A model generated the notes under the pieces. The model saw nothing but the letters and a program-made list of their open reading frames with translations, did no database searches and had not been told where the DNA came from. DNA of 64,000 nucleotides, from NCBI RefSeq assembly GCF_003285005.1, contig NZ_QMFA01000022.1:1-64000 (forward strand), written 5' to 3'. The translations under genes were made by a program, and so were the position numbers. Source of the stretch: Paenibacillus sp. YN15. Lineage in GTDB: Bacteria; Bacillota; Bacilli; Paenibacillales; NBRC-103111. This document shows, in pieces, positions 31,844-40,368 of this stretch (positions are counted from its first letter, which is position 1; every line of letters begins with the position of its first letter).

Positions 31844-34232
31844 CTACGGAAAGGCGGTGAATGTCCTGAATACCACAACCTCGGCATTAAAGATGTTTGA
31901 TAAGCTGACGAAGCGGTTTGATGAGGTCACGAAAGCCCTCAACCGGATTACGAAGCTTGAGATGGCCGGTGAGCTAACGAAGCTCGAAGTACCGGGGGAA
32001 TTTCTAAAGCTTAAAATGACCGGTGAGTTGACAAAGCTTAAAGTTCCACAGATGCTTTTAAGGCTCACAATAATTTGCAGTTTGGTTATTCCGTTTATTC
32101 CTGAAGTGTACACCATTTTTGTATTCGTTCATTTTATCATTTCCGATCAGCCATTCTGGTTTGGACGGTTCGGAGAAGAGAACCAGCAAGATGTATACTC
32201 TCGGGTCATTGTCCATGGGGTTGTAGAGGGGCAGCCGTTGTTGGAGGCATCACAGCAACTATTACTTCCGGGACCAATAGAGATACCATTACTTCCAGGA
32301 CCAATAGAGGCACCATTATTGCTGGAGACATCAAAAGCTACCGATTTGCAGTCGAAGATTTTGGGTCATTTGAAAAAAGCATTCAATAAGTTAAATCCTA
32401 AGGGAATATTTGAATCCGCAGCTACAAAGATTAAGGAATCAATGGAAACTGCATTTAGTAAATTGAAGCCAAAGGAATTATTTAACTCTGTATCTACTAA
32501 GTTTAAAAACTTCGGAAATAGACTTAAGGATTCATGGAAAAAAAACAGCACCAATAAGCTTAAATTTCCTGAATTTAAAGATATGGATAACGTCAAAAAG
32601 GCTTTATCCTTAACCATGGGCACTGCCATGAAGCAGCAGAAAATAAAGGGGGCTTTTGTTGCCCGTTCCGGAAATGCTCAACTGGGAGGCGCCATTTATG
32701 ATCAGGTTGCCAAACAGGCTCTACAATATGGACAAAATCCAGATGCTGCCTTATCCAGTGTCATGACCTTTACCGAGACCACATTGGACCCAAGCAAGCT
32801 GACCGAACTGAATAAGCTGGCTATGCGGTTAGCGCAGATGAATCCCGAAAAAGGCTTGGAAGGTGCCGCTTCTTCCATGATGGACCTTTTTAAAGGCGAA
32901 TCCTCCTCCATGGTTAGCGATTTCGGCATGGGAGAATCATCCGTGGAAGCAAGCGCTGCCCTCAAAGCAGGCAAGGCGGGAGACATTAACGGATTTATCA
33001 AAGGGATGGATGAACTGCTGAATAAGCGGAATATGACGGAACAGGCATTCGAGGATATGATGAAATCGCCAGCAACCCAGTGGGAGAAGGCCGTAAACAG
33101 CTTCAAGTTCAACTTGGGCTTGGTCGGTCAAATGGGATTGGAGGCGTTTGGTCCCTTAATTACTATGATTACGGAGGCCTTTGATTCCGGCAAATTCACG
33201 CCATTTTTTACTCTCTTTGGCAAAGGGCTTTATATCATTGTTACTTTGGTCACTTGGCTAGCAGAGGGGTTGATGGGCGTACTTGACTTTCTGGCTGCTA
33301 ATATTCCGCTTATAACGGGGCTAATCGCCAGTGGGCTGATTGTTGCTTTATGGAACGTGCTTCCTCCTCTATTCGCAATGATTCCTCCCATATTAACACA
33401 AGCCGGAGCATGGCTTATGGCCAATTTGCCTATTTTTCTTATTATTGGCGCTGTTGCTCTTTTACTTTTTATCCTTCAGAAAATGGGAGTATCTGCAGGC
33501 CAGATTGTTGGCTTTATTACAGGCGTGTTTTATACATTCTTTGCTTATATAAAAAATAGCATTGTTTATTTTTGGAATATCCTTATTTCTCTAAAAGAGT
33601 TTCTTATGAATGTTTTTAAAGACCCTCTGTATGCGATAAAAAAACTGCTTTATGATTTAGCTCAAAATGCCGCTGGTCTTTTTGGCAGTGTTATTAATGG
33701 AATTGTGAGCAAATTAAATTCCTTACTCAAGGCTGCAGAAAAAATCGGTATCAAAGTTCCATTGATTCCCGAAGTGGAAATGGATGAATGGCTGGAACAA
33801 TTAAAGCCCACTTCAAACAAGAATGTAGTTGATCTATCAAACGAAAAAATGCAGTTTGAAAATCTTGGAGATGCGTTTGACAAAGGCTTTGATAAAGGGG
33901 AGGCGCTTATGGACGGATTAAGCTCCATGAAAAACCCCTTCAAGATGGATTCCAAATACGACGGTGCCATCCCGCCCATTGATAACATCAAAAAGGTGAA
34001 TGAAATCGGCTCCATCAACGACACGGTCGAGGTTAGCGGTGAGGATCTGGCGACGATGCGGGAGCTGGCGGAGATGAAGAATATCCAGAATTTTGTACAG
34101 ATGACGCCCAGTGTGAATGTTCAGACGGGGGATGTTCGTCAGGAATCCGATATTAACACCATTGTGGCCCGCATCGAGCAGGTGCTTACGGAGCAGATCG
34201 TGAGCAGCGCCCAGGGGGTGTATGGCACATGA
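31830..34232 (+). CDS. xkdO: Tail tape measure protein
   Basis: An 800-residue protein, helical, with several hydrophobic segments (about residues 74-100 and 455-590), as tape measures have. The N-terminus has short repeats (GELTKLEVPGEFLKLKMTGELTKL; LLPGPIEIPLLPGPIEAPLL). Location after G/GT and before the LysM gene identifies it. Tape measures set tail length at roughly 0.15 nm per residue, so about 120 nm here, shorter than PBSX. The start is unsure: GTG 31830 lies within a hairpin; TTG 31836 or GTG 31857 are options. The N-terminal half and middle are clearly more AT-rich than neighbours, so this gene may have been swapped in by recombination. The stop overlaps the next start (ATGA). Confidence 0.85.
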   Translation: MSLIFYGKAVNVLNTTTSALKMFDKLTKRFDEVTKALNRITKLEMAGELTKLEVPGEFLKLKMTGELTKLKVPQMLLRLTIICSLVIPFIPEVYTIFVFVHFIISDQPFWFGRFGEENQQDVYSRVIVHGVVEGQPLLEASQQLLLPGPIEIPLLPGPIEAPLLLETSKATDLQSKILGHLKKAFNKLNPKGIFESAATKIKESMETAFSKLKPKELFNSVSTKFKNFGNRLKDSWKKNSTNKLKFPEFKDMDNVKKALSLTMGTAMKQQKIKGAFVARSGNAQLGGAIYDQVAKQALQYGQNPDAALSSVMTFTETTLDPSKLTELNKLAMRLAQMNPEKGLEGAASSMMDLFKGESSSMVSDFGMGESSVEASAALKAGKAGDINGFIKGMDELLNKRNMTEQAFEDMMKSPATQWEKAVNSFKFNLGLVGQMGLEAFGPLITMITEAFDSGKFTPFFTLFGKGLYIIVTLVTWLAEGLMGVLDFLAANIPLITGLIASGLIVALWNVLPPLFAMIPPILTQAGAWLMANLPIFLIIGAVALLLFILQKMGVSAGQIVGFITGVFYTFFAYIKNSIVYFWNILISLKEFLMNVFKDPLYAIKKLLYDLAQNAAGLFGSVINGIVSKLNSLLKAAEKIGIKVPLIPEVEMDEWLEQLKPTSNKNVVDLSNEKMQFENLGDAFDKGFDKGEALMDGLSSMKNPFKMDSKYDGAIPPIDNIKKVNEIGSINDTVEVSGEDLATMRELAEMKNIQNFVQMTPSVNVQTGDVRQESDINTIVARIEQVLTEQIVSSAQGVYGT

Positions 34233-34930
34233 CCTCCGCATATGGTTTATGGCTGTCGTTTAACAATCAGGAGGAGGTTTTTGAGTTTCCGATTCTGCCC
34301 GGCAAAATCGAGGTTAGCGGCAAGGGAGAAGGCTCCGGTTACGAGGTGTATGGCCTTGGCCAGATTAATGTGATCAAATCTCCCGGGCTGGCGGAGTATT
34401 CCTTTGAGACCATTTTGCCGGCTGTCGAAAATCGGTATCCCTTCATTACTGCCCGCTATTACTATGAGCCGAGGTATTACGTGGAGCTTATCGAGAAATG
34501 GCGGCAAACCCGGCATCCCATCCGGTTTGTCTACACCGGCCCCAGCCTGCAGATCAATACGCCTGCTTCCATTGAGAGCTTCGATTGGTCCGAAACTGCG
34601 GGGGAGAACGGGGATATCCAGATCAGTCTGGGGCTGAAGGAATACCGGTTCTATGCGGCCCGGCGCGCTGTTGTGGTGGATGGTCAGGTTCAGCAAAGTG
34701 AGCCGCCCAGAGCGGATTACCGGAGCTTCCAGCCGTTTTATGTGGTCAAGGAGGAGAAGGAATCGCTGTCCGACATCAGCCAAAGGGTATACGGTACTCC
34801 GGACTACCATGCGAAGATCAAGGAGCATAATGGCCTGAGCGATGCCGATGCCCAAAATCTCTTCCCCGGTCAAATCCTGAAGCTGCCTAATGAATTTTTG
34901 CTGAAGGGGCCGGAGGGGGTTGTTACATGA
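34229..34930 (+). CDS. xkdP: LysM baseplate/tail protein (XkdP-like)
   Basis: A 233-residue protein: N-terminal domain with FNNQEEVFEFPILPGKIEVS, PFITARYYYEPRYYVELIEK and VYTGPSLQINTP, then a C-terminal LysM motif (YVVKEEKESLSDISQRVYGT ... LFPGQILKLP). XkdP-type proteins join tube and hub. Overlaps both neighbours by ATGA, so it is tightly coupled. Confidence 0.9.
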   Translation: MTSAYGLWLSFNNQEEVFEFPILPGKIEVSGKGEGSGYEVYGLGQINVIKSPGLAEYSFETILPAVENRYPFITARYYYEPRYYVELIEKWRQTRHPIRFVYTGPSLQINTPASIESFDWSETAGENGDIQISLGLKEYRFYAARRAVVVDGQVQQSEPPRADYRSFQPFYVVKEEKESLSDISQRVYGTPDYHAKIKEHNGLSDADAQNLFPGQILKLPNEFLLKGPEGVVT

Positions 34931-35895
34931 TTACCATTCAACTGGATAACAAGGACGGGAACATGTGGGATCTTTCGGAGATCGTCTCCGGCCTGTCCTG
35001 GTCCACCACCCGGACGGGCCGTCCGGCCAGCATTGAGTTTTCCCTGCTGAGGAATGGGTTCTACCAATCCGACAGCTTTGCCATCCGCAACGGAGATATT
35101 GTCCGGGTCCTTAAGGACGGTGCAGGTATTTTTTACGGGTATGTATTCTCTATTGGGCATAACCCTGACGGAGAGGTATCGGTAAAGGCATATGACCAGG
35201 TCCGTTACCTGTTGTCCAAGGCCTACTATATCTTCAAGGGTCAAACGGCCACGGAGATTATTACCCAACTGGCTGCCGATTTCCAATTAAAGACGGGAAC
35301 GTTGGAGGACACGGGGTTTAAGATCGAATCCATGGTGGAGGACGGGCAAACCCTGCTGGACATCATTGAAAAGGCTCTTACACTGACGCTGATTTCTACA
35401 CAGCGCCATTATGTGTTTTTGGATGATTATGGGGGGCTATCTGTGCGGCTGGTAGATAATCTCAAGATGGATTTCTATATCGGCGACGGCAGCCTGATGA
35501 CCGGCTACGATTATTCCGCGGATATTGATTCGGACACCTATAACCGGATCAAGCTGTACAAGGAGAATAAGGATACCGGCAGGCGGGAGGTTCACATGGT
35601 GGAGGACAGCGCCAATATTGCCAAATGGGGTGTGCTCCAGCTGTACCAAAGTGTGGACGAGAAGAAGAACGAGGCCCAGATCCAGGAGATGCTGGATCAG
35701 TTGGCCCAGTTGAAAAACCGGGAGAGCAAATCCTTGAAGCTGAATGCGGTTGGGGATATCCGGGTCCGCGCCGGTGTGTATGTTCCCGTGGTGATCGATT
35801 CTCTGGGTCTGAACCTGCCGATGCTGGTGGATGAGGCGAAGCACAGCTTTGAGGGCGATGACCATACTATGTCGCTAACGTTAAAAGTCATTTAA
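34927..35895 (+). CDS. xkdQ: Tail hub protein (XkdQ-like, gpD family)
   Basis: A 322-residue protein starting MITIQLDNKDGNMWDLSEIV, with GIFYGYVFSIGHNPDGEVSV, YDQVRYLLSKAYYIFKGQTA and a late VPVVIDSLGLNLPMLVDEAK. This is the XkdQ/late-control-D type hub that connects the tube to the spike and baseplate. It is preceded by an ATGA overlap with the LysM gene. Confidence 0.9.
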   Translation: MITIQLDNKDGNMWDLSEIVSGLSWSTTRTGRPASIEFSLLRNGFYQSDSFAIRNGDIVRVLKDGAGIFYGYVFSIGHNPDGEVSVKAYDQVRYLLSKAYYIFKGQTATEIITQLAADFQLKTGTLEDTGFKIESMVEDGQTLLDIIEKALTLTLISTQRHYVFLDDYGGLSVRLVDNLKMDFYIGDGSLMTGYDYSADIDSDTYNRIKLYKENKDTGRREVHMVEDSANIAKWGVLQLYQSVDEKKNEAQIQEMLDQLAQLKNRESKSLKLNAVGDIRVRAGVYVPVVIDSLGLNLPMLVDEAKHSFEGDDHTMSLTLKVI

Positions 35896-35907
35896 GGCAG
35901 GTGAGGC

Positions 35908-36234
35908 ATGATGTTGAATGCTATACGGCAAGCGGCGTTAACCGGGATGGAAGCTGGCAAACCCGCGGCTGTCATGTTTGGAGAGGTTGTATCCGGCAAT
36001 CCGCTGCAGGTAAACGTGGACCAGCGTTTTACCCTGGATGCGGATTTTTTGATTCTGCCGGAATCGTTAATCAGGCTGGAATTGGACCTGAGCCATACCC
36101 ACGGCTCTACTGGGTCAGGCTTGAATGATCCGGTGGTGATTCGTCCGGGCCTGCAGGCGGGGGATAAGGTGATTCTGCTGCGGGTGCAGGGCGGGCAGCA
36201 GTTTCTCATTTTGGATAAGGTGGCGGTGTTATGA
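35908..36234 (+). CDS. xkdR: XkdR-like protein (DUF2577)
   Basis: A 108-residue protein with GMEAGKPAAVMFGEVVSGNP, VDQRFTLDADFLILPESL and a C-terminal GDKVILLRVQGGQQFLILDK strand, typical of DUF2577. In contractile phages this position holds the small OB-fold spike or hub-associated protein. Stop overlaps the next ATG. Confidence 0.88.
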   Translation: MMLNAIRQAALTGMEAGKPAAVMFGEVVSGNPLQVNVDQRFTLDADFLILPESLIRLELDLSHTHGSTGSGLNDPVVIRPGLQAGDKVILLRVQGGQQFLILDKVAVL

Positions 36235-36635
36235 TTCCATCTGGTGGACAACTGACTGCCGCATTGCCGGGCAGAATCGCAGAGCAGCCCTCCAGAACCT
36301 GGCGGCTGGATGGGAAGACCGGGCGTATTGCCGGGAAGATTGACGGTTTGGAGGCTGTCAAACAGGCGGTTTATAAAATTTTGCAGACGGAGCGGTATGA
36401 GTACATGGCCTACAGCTTCGACTATGGCGTGGAGCTGCGGAATCTGACGGGACAGAGCCCCGCTTATGCCCAGTCCGAGCTGCACCGAAGGATTGCCGAG
36501 GCGTTGTTGCAGGACTCCCGGGTTCAGGCCGTCCGGGACTTCCAATTTGAACATGCGGGAGACACAATGACGGTTCGGTTCACGGTGGAAACATCGGCCG
36601 GAACATTCGAGCAGGAGGTGAGTGTGAGTGTATGA
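36231..36635 (+). CDS. xkdS: XkdS-like baseplate wedge protein (DUF2634, gp25-like)
   Basis: A 134-residue protein with TWRLDGKTGRIAGKIDGLEA, a tyrosine-rich RYEYMAYSFDYGVELRNLTG block and VRFTVETSAGTFEQEV end. It is the gp25/GpW-like wedge component that starts sheath assembly on the baseplate. It overlaps the next gene by 8 bases. Confidence 0.9.
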   Translation: MIPSGGQLTAALPGRIAEQPSRTWRLDGKTGRIAGKIDGLEAVKQAVYKILQTERYEYMAYSFDYGVELRNLTGQSPAYAQSELHRRIAEALLQDSRVQAVRDFQFEHAGDTMTVRFTVETSAGTFEQEVSVSV

Positions 36636-37665
36636 GCATCAGACTTATTCGGCGATTTTGACCAGAATGCTGGCCCAGGTGCCGGATACAGAGGATAAGC
36701 GGGAGGGCAGCATCATCCATGATGCCTTGGCTCCGGCGGCGGCAGAGCTTGCTCAGGCCTATATTTCCCTGGATGAGGCCTTGCGGTTGGGCTTGGGGGA
36801 TACGTCCAGCGGCGAATATTTGGACCGGCGGGGCTCCGAGGTTGGGGTGGAGAGGAAGCAAGCCTCCAAAGCGCAGCGGAAGGGATTGTTTTGGGATGCA
36901 GCAGGCAAGGCCTTTGATGTGCCGCTGGGAAGCAGGTATTCCTGCGATTCCCTGACTTTTGTGGTGACAAGCCGGATTTCGGCGGGGCAGTTTGCTCTGG
37001 AATGCGAGGCTCCCGGTGAGGGGGGGAACCGGGCTTTGGGTAAGCTTTTGCCCATCAGCTATGTCGCCGGGTTGGCCAGAGCCGAATTGACGGACGTGCT
37101 GCTGGCCGGAGAGGACCGGGAGAAGGATGAGCAACTGCGGGAGCGTATCCTGCAAAAGGTCAGGCAGCCCGCCACCAGCGGTAACGCCTCCCACTATATC
37201 CAATGGGCCACTTCTGTTACAGGAGTGGGCGCAGCCAAGGTAACGGAGCAATGGAACGGACCCGGCACGGTTAAGGTCAGCATTGTGGATACGGATCGGG
37301 AACCGGCTTCACCCGCGTTGGTGGAAGCGGCGGCGGACTACATCGAAACGGTCCGCCCGGTTTGTGTGGCGGTGACGGTGGTATCTGCCACAGGCCTAAG
37401 CGTCAATGTGGCTGCCACCATCGTGCTGGCCACAGGCTACACCCTGCAGGCGGTGCAGGATGCTTTCCACACAGCGCTGGCGGATTATTTGCGCGGAGTA
37501 GCTTTTGCCGCGACCTATGTGAGCTATGCCAAGATCGGCACGCTGCTTCTGGGCACCGACGGTGTGCTGGATTATACGGCACTGTCCGTAAACGGCGGCA
37601 CGGCCAATGTAGTGCTGGCGGATAACCAGGTGCCTGTGGCAGGCTCTGTGGAGCTGGGGGTGTAG
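36628..37665 (+). CDS. xkdT: Baseplate J-like protein (XkdT)
   Basis: A 345-residue protein starting at GTG with MYEHQTYSAILTRMLAQVPD, EGSIIHDALAPAAAELAQAY, GEYLDRRGSEVGVERKQASK, a central ATSGNASHYIQWATSVTGVG block and C-terminal VDYTALSVNG-like end. This is the P2 gpJ/gp6-like wedge protein. It is of usual length for XkdT. Confidence 0.93.
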   Translation: MYEHQTYSAILTRMLAQVPDTEDKREGSIIHDALAPAAAELAQAYISLDEALRLGLGDTSSGEYLDRRGSEVGVERKQASKAQRKGLFWDAAGKAFDVPLGSRYSCDSLTFVVTSRISAGQFALECEAPGEGGNRALGKLLPISYVAGLARAELTDVLLAGEDREKDEQLRERILQKVRQPATSGNASHYIQWATSVTGVGAAKVTEQWNGPGTVKVSIVDTDREPASPALVEAAADYIETVRPVCVAVTVVSATGLSVNVAATIVLATGYTLQAVQDAFHTALADYLRGVAFAATYVSYAKIGTLLLGTDGVLDYTALSVNGGTANVVLADNQVPVAGSVELGV

Positions 37666-37671
37666 GACAGG

Positions 37672-38085
37672 ATGGTGTATCCCGAACAAAAGGATGTTTT
37701 TGTGGCAAAGCTCAATAAAAAGCAGGACGGCGGCGTGTATGTCATCGACGAGCAGGTTCAACTGGCGGATGGTGCATATGAAGGCTTGCTGGCCCATGAC
37801 AATGCAGTAAACAGCACGGTAAAGGTGTTTACGGGTCCGAAGCTTACCGGTCTGGAAATTACGTCCTGGACGTTGTCCACTCCTGCGGAGATGCCTTGGC
37901 AAAGGCGTATTCGCATTTTTGCGGAGGCTCCGGTAGTTTATGTGAGCTACGAAACACCGGGGGATCAAGTGGAGGCCGATGATGTGAACGCGCTGCAGGA
38001 AGCCGTGATGGCCACACAGGCGGAGCTGGACCGGTACATGGCCGAAGGGATTGTGGATGGCGGATCATTTTATGAGGGGGAATGA
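37672..38085 (+). CDS. Tail protein between XkdT and the fibre genes
   Basis: A 137-residue protein: MVYPEQKDVFVAKLNKKQDG, YVIDEQVQLADGAYEGLLAH, VFTGPKLTGLEITSWTLSTP and VYVSYETPGDQVEADDVNAL. Similar short proteins occur next to tail-fibre genes in Clostridium and Paenibacillus phages; function is unassigned, perhaps an adaptor for the fibre that follows 3 bases later. In PBSX, xkdU would be in this place. Confidence 0.6.
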   Translation: MVYPEQKDVFVAKLNKKQDGGVYVIDEQVQLADGAYEGLLAHDNAVNSTVKVFTGPKLTGLEITSWTLSTPAEMPWQRRIRIFAEAPVVYVSYETPGDQVEADDVNALQEAVMATQAELDRYMAEGIVDGGSFYEGE

Positions 38086-38088
38086 TAC

Positions 38089-39114
38089 ATGGCTCAGACG
38101 ATTAAAGTCCGGCGGGGCACCAAGGCGGAACTGATAGCCAGAGGAGCTCTTTTGGCCGGAGAAATGGGATTTTGCACGGATACCAAGGAAGTGTATATCG
38201 GTGACGGGACGGCGAATCTGTTTGTCGGGCGCGTCATGATGGGGCCTTACGCTTCCCGGCCCAGCGCTGCTGTGGCAGGCCGGTATTACTATGTTACAGG
38301 CGGCGGTGCCAACAACGGGTACTTGTATCTGGACGACGGTACCCAGTGGGCCAGGATGAATGCCATTGGGCTTAGCGATTTAACAGGTACTCTGGACAAT
38401 GTGGCGGACGGCAGCACGTATGGAAAAGTGTTGAAGGCTGATGTGACGGGTGGACACGTGAATAAGGTGTCTGACGGCACCAATACCAAAACGGCCGCGG
38501 AAATTAAAACACATCTGGATGATGCCGCCAAGCACCGCGTAATTAATGACAGCGGGGTAGGCAACACGGATTTGTGGAGCGCCCAGAAAATCCGGAATGA
38601 GCTGAATCTGGCCCGGGCGGGACAGGAGTACCAGGACAGCGTCAAGGATCAGAATCTGGCATCTCCGCCTGCGTCGCCCGCAGCCGGAGACCGGTATATT
38701 GTGGCGGCTTCCCCTACTGGGGCGTGGGCGGGCAAAGCTGGGCAGATTGCAGAGTGGTCCGGATCAGTATGGTCATTTGTTGCCCCTACTGTGGGCATGA
38801 CCTGCATCGTGGATGACGAGGCCAAACAATATACCTGGAACGGCACCATATGGGCCCGCAGCGGCGGCACACTTCAAACCGTGACAGCAGGCAATGGTCT
38901 CACCGGAGGCGGCCAGGCGGATACGGTGGCGCTGCACGTAGGGGCTGGGAATGGGATTGAGGTGGCGGCAGATACGGTTTCCGCAAAGCCAGGCAAAGGG
39001 ATTGTGGTGAATAGCGCCGGCATTGAGGTGAGCATTGATGCCGATAGCATTGTCTATGATACGGCCAATGGAAACCGGCTGATGGTCGCCGTCATTGACG
39101 GAGGGACTTTCTAA
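38089..39114 (+). CDS. Fibre protein with Mtd_N and DUF2793-like domains
   Basis: A 341-residue protein. The N-terminus IKVRRGTKAELIARGALLAG followed by EMGFCTDTKEVYIGDGTANL is the major-tropism-determinant N-terminal fold (attachment module). A middle segment with PAAGDRYIVAASPTGAWAGK, AEWSGSVWSFVAPTVGM resembles DUF2793. The C-terminus is a Gly/Val-rich trimeric fibre repeat (TAGNGLTGGGQADTVALHVG). Likely a receptor-binding or fibre-base protein setting killing range. No diversity-generating reverse transcriptase is present nearby. Confidence 0.75.
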   Translation: MAQTIKVRRGTKAELIARGALLAGEMGFCTDTKEVYIGDGTANLFVGRVMMGPYASRPSAAVAGRYYYVTGGGANNGYLYLDDGTQWARMNAIGLSDLTGTLDNVADGSTYGKVLKADVTGGHVNKVSDGTNTKTAAEIKTHLDDAAKHRVINDSGVGNTDLWSAQKIRNELNLARAGQEYQDSVKDQNLASPPASPAAGDRYIVAASPTGAWAGKAGQIAEWSGSVWSFVAPTVGMTCIVDDEAKQYTWNGTIWARSGGTLQTVTAGNGLTGGGQADTVALHVGAGNGIEVAADTVSAKPGKGIVVNSAGIEVSIDADSIVYDTANGNRLMVAVIDGGTF

Positions 39115-39128
39115 AAGGGGGAGGAGGC

Positions 39129-39737
39129 ATGGCCAGAAAAGTATTGATTCAAGTCCGGCGCGGCGCGGAGTCCTCTATCGGTACGTTGGCCGCAGGGGAG
39201 CTTGGCTACTGTACGGATACCAGCAAGCTCTATATCGGCACCGCTGCCGGAAATGTGCTGCTGGTCGCAGCACAGAGCACGGGCGACATGCTGAAGGGCA
39301 TCTACGATACCAACAACAACGGGAAGGTGGATGCGGCAGAGACAGCGGATGCAGTTCCGTGGGCCGGGGTGACGGGGAAACCGGGGACGTTTGCTCCATC
39401 GGCACATACCCATGACGTCTTGAGTGTGAAGAGCGATAACTGGAAGCAGGCGGACGCATTGCCGTCCACCTATGACCGAGGGCTGACAGTTTTTTTCAGC
39501 AACAGTCCTGCAAACCGTTTTGACGGAGTCCAATACTGCACTGTCATGACAGTAAAAGGCTACTCCAATATGGCAGCCGTGCAATATTTGTATCCTTATA
39601 ACCAGGATAGCCCTTTACGTTACCGTTACGCCCTTTTTAATTCGGATACGTGGCTGCCATGGAGACGAATAGCCGATATTGATACCGTTATGCCAAAGGG
39701 GCCGCTTACCTGGGGTCAATTGCGGGGTGATGCGTAA
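39129..39737 (+). CDS. Second Mtd_N-type fibre protein
   Basis: A 202-residue protein that repeats the Mtd_N opening of the preceding gene (VLIQVRRGAESSIGTLAAGE, LGYCTDTSKLYIGTAAGNV), then a VTGKPGTFAPSAHTHDVLSV collar-fibre motif and a C-terminal beta domain with YRYALFNSDTWLPWRRIADI, similar to pyocin-knob domains. It is likely a paralogous short fibre. The stop and the XkdU start overlap by one base (TAATG). Confidence 0.72.
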   Translation: MARKVLIQVRRGAESSIGTLAAGELGYCTDTSKLYIGTAAGNVLLVAAQSTGDMLKGIYDTNNNGKVDAAETADAVPWAGVTGKPGTFAPSAHTHDVLSVKSDNWKQADALPSTYDRGLTVFFSNSPANRFDGVQYCTVMTVKGYSNMAAVQYLYPYNQDSPLRYRYALFNSDTWLPWRRIADIDTVMPKGPLTWGQLRGDA

Positions 39738-40363
39738 TGGCTTATGGAAGCTCGCAATATGGGGTATTGGGTTATAGCATGGACGCTGAAGATCAGGGAG
39801 GGACCGAACCCTATGTTCCGGATCTCCTCCGGTATCTGCCGGAATACTATCGGGTGCCCGGCGGGACTATGGCGGTATTGCAAGGGGCGGCAGCTGGAGA
39901 GATCGGGGCGCTGCGTTACGGATTAAACGATGTATTGGATCAGTATTTTGTCAGCTCCGCCACATGGGGGCTTGGCCGTTGGGAGCAGGAGCTGGCTCTG
40001 AATGTGGACGCGAGCAAACCGGCAGAGCGGCGGCGCAAGCAGATTTTGGCCAAGCTTCGGGGCACCGGAACGGTTACCAGACAGATGCTGATGGATACGG
40101 CTGCTGCCTTTTCCGGCGGCGAAGTGGAGGTGCTGGAGTTTCCAGCCGAGTACCGGTTTGTCATCCGGTTCATCGGCTTTTTGGGCATTCCGCCGAACCT
40201 GGCAGAGTTTATGAAGCTGCTGAACCAGATAAAGCCGGCCCATGTGTCGTACTCCTTTGAGTACCGCTATGTTATATGGGAAACGTTGAAGAATTATCGG
40301 TTGACCTGGGAGATGGCAAAGTCCATGACCTGGAATCAGCTGAAGACTTATGGAGGAGAGTGA
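39737..40363 (+). CDS. xkdU: XkdU-like baseplate protein (YmfQ/DUF2313)
   Basis: A 208-residue protein with VPDLLRYLPEYYRVPGGTMA, VSSATWGLGRWEQELALNVD and RRKQILAKLRGTGTVTRQML, the XkdU/YmfQ signature (gpI-like), which joins wedge protein to fibres. In PBSX it directly follows xkdT; here three genes lie in between. Confidence 0.88.
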   Translation: MAYGSSQYGVLGYSMDAEDQGGTEPYVPDLLRYLPEYYRVPGGTMAVLQGAAAGEIGALRYGLNDVLDQYFVSSATWGLGRWEQELALNVDASKPAERRRKQILAKLRGTGTVTRQMLMDTAAAFSGGEVEVLEFPAEYRFVIRFIGFLGIPPNLAEFMKLLNQIKPAHVSYSFEYRYVIWETLKNYRLTWEMAKSMTWNQLKTYGGE

Positions 40364-40368
40364 AATAC

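Noticed and set aside
38089-40363. Diversity-generating retroelement suggested by the Mtd-like domain
   Set aside because: No reverse transcriptase, no template/variable repeat pair and no adenine-biased variable region seen; only the N-terminal fold is alike.
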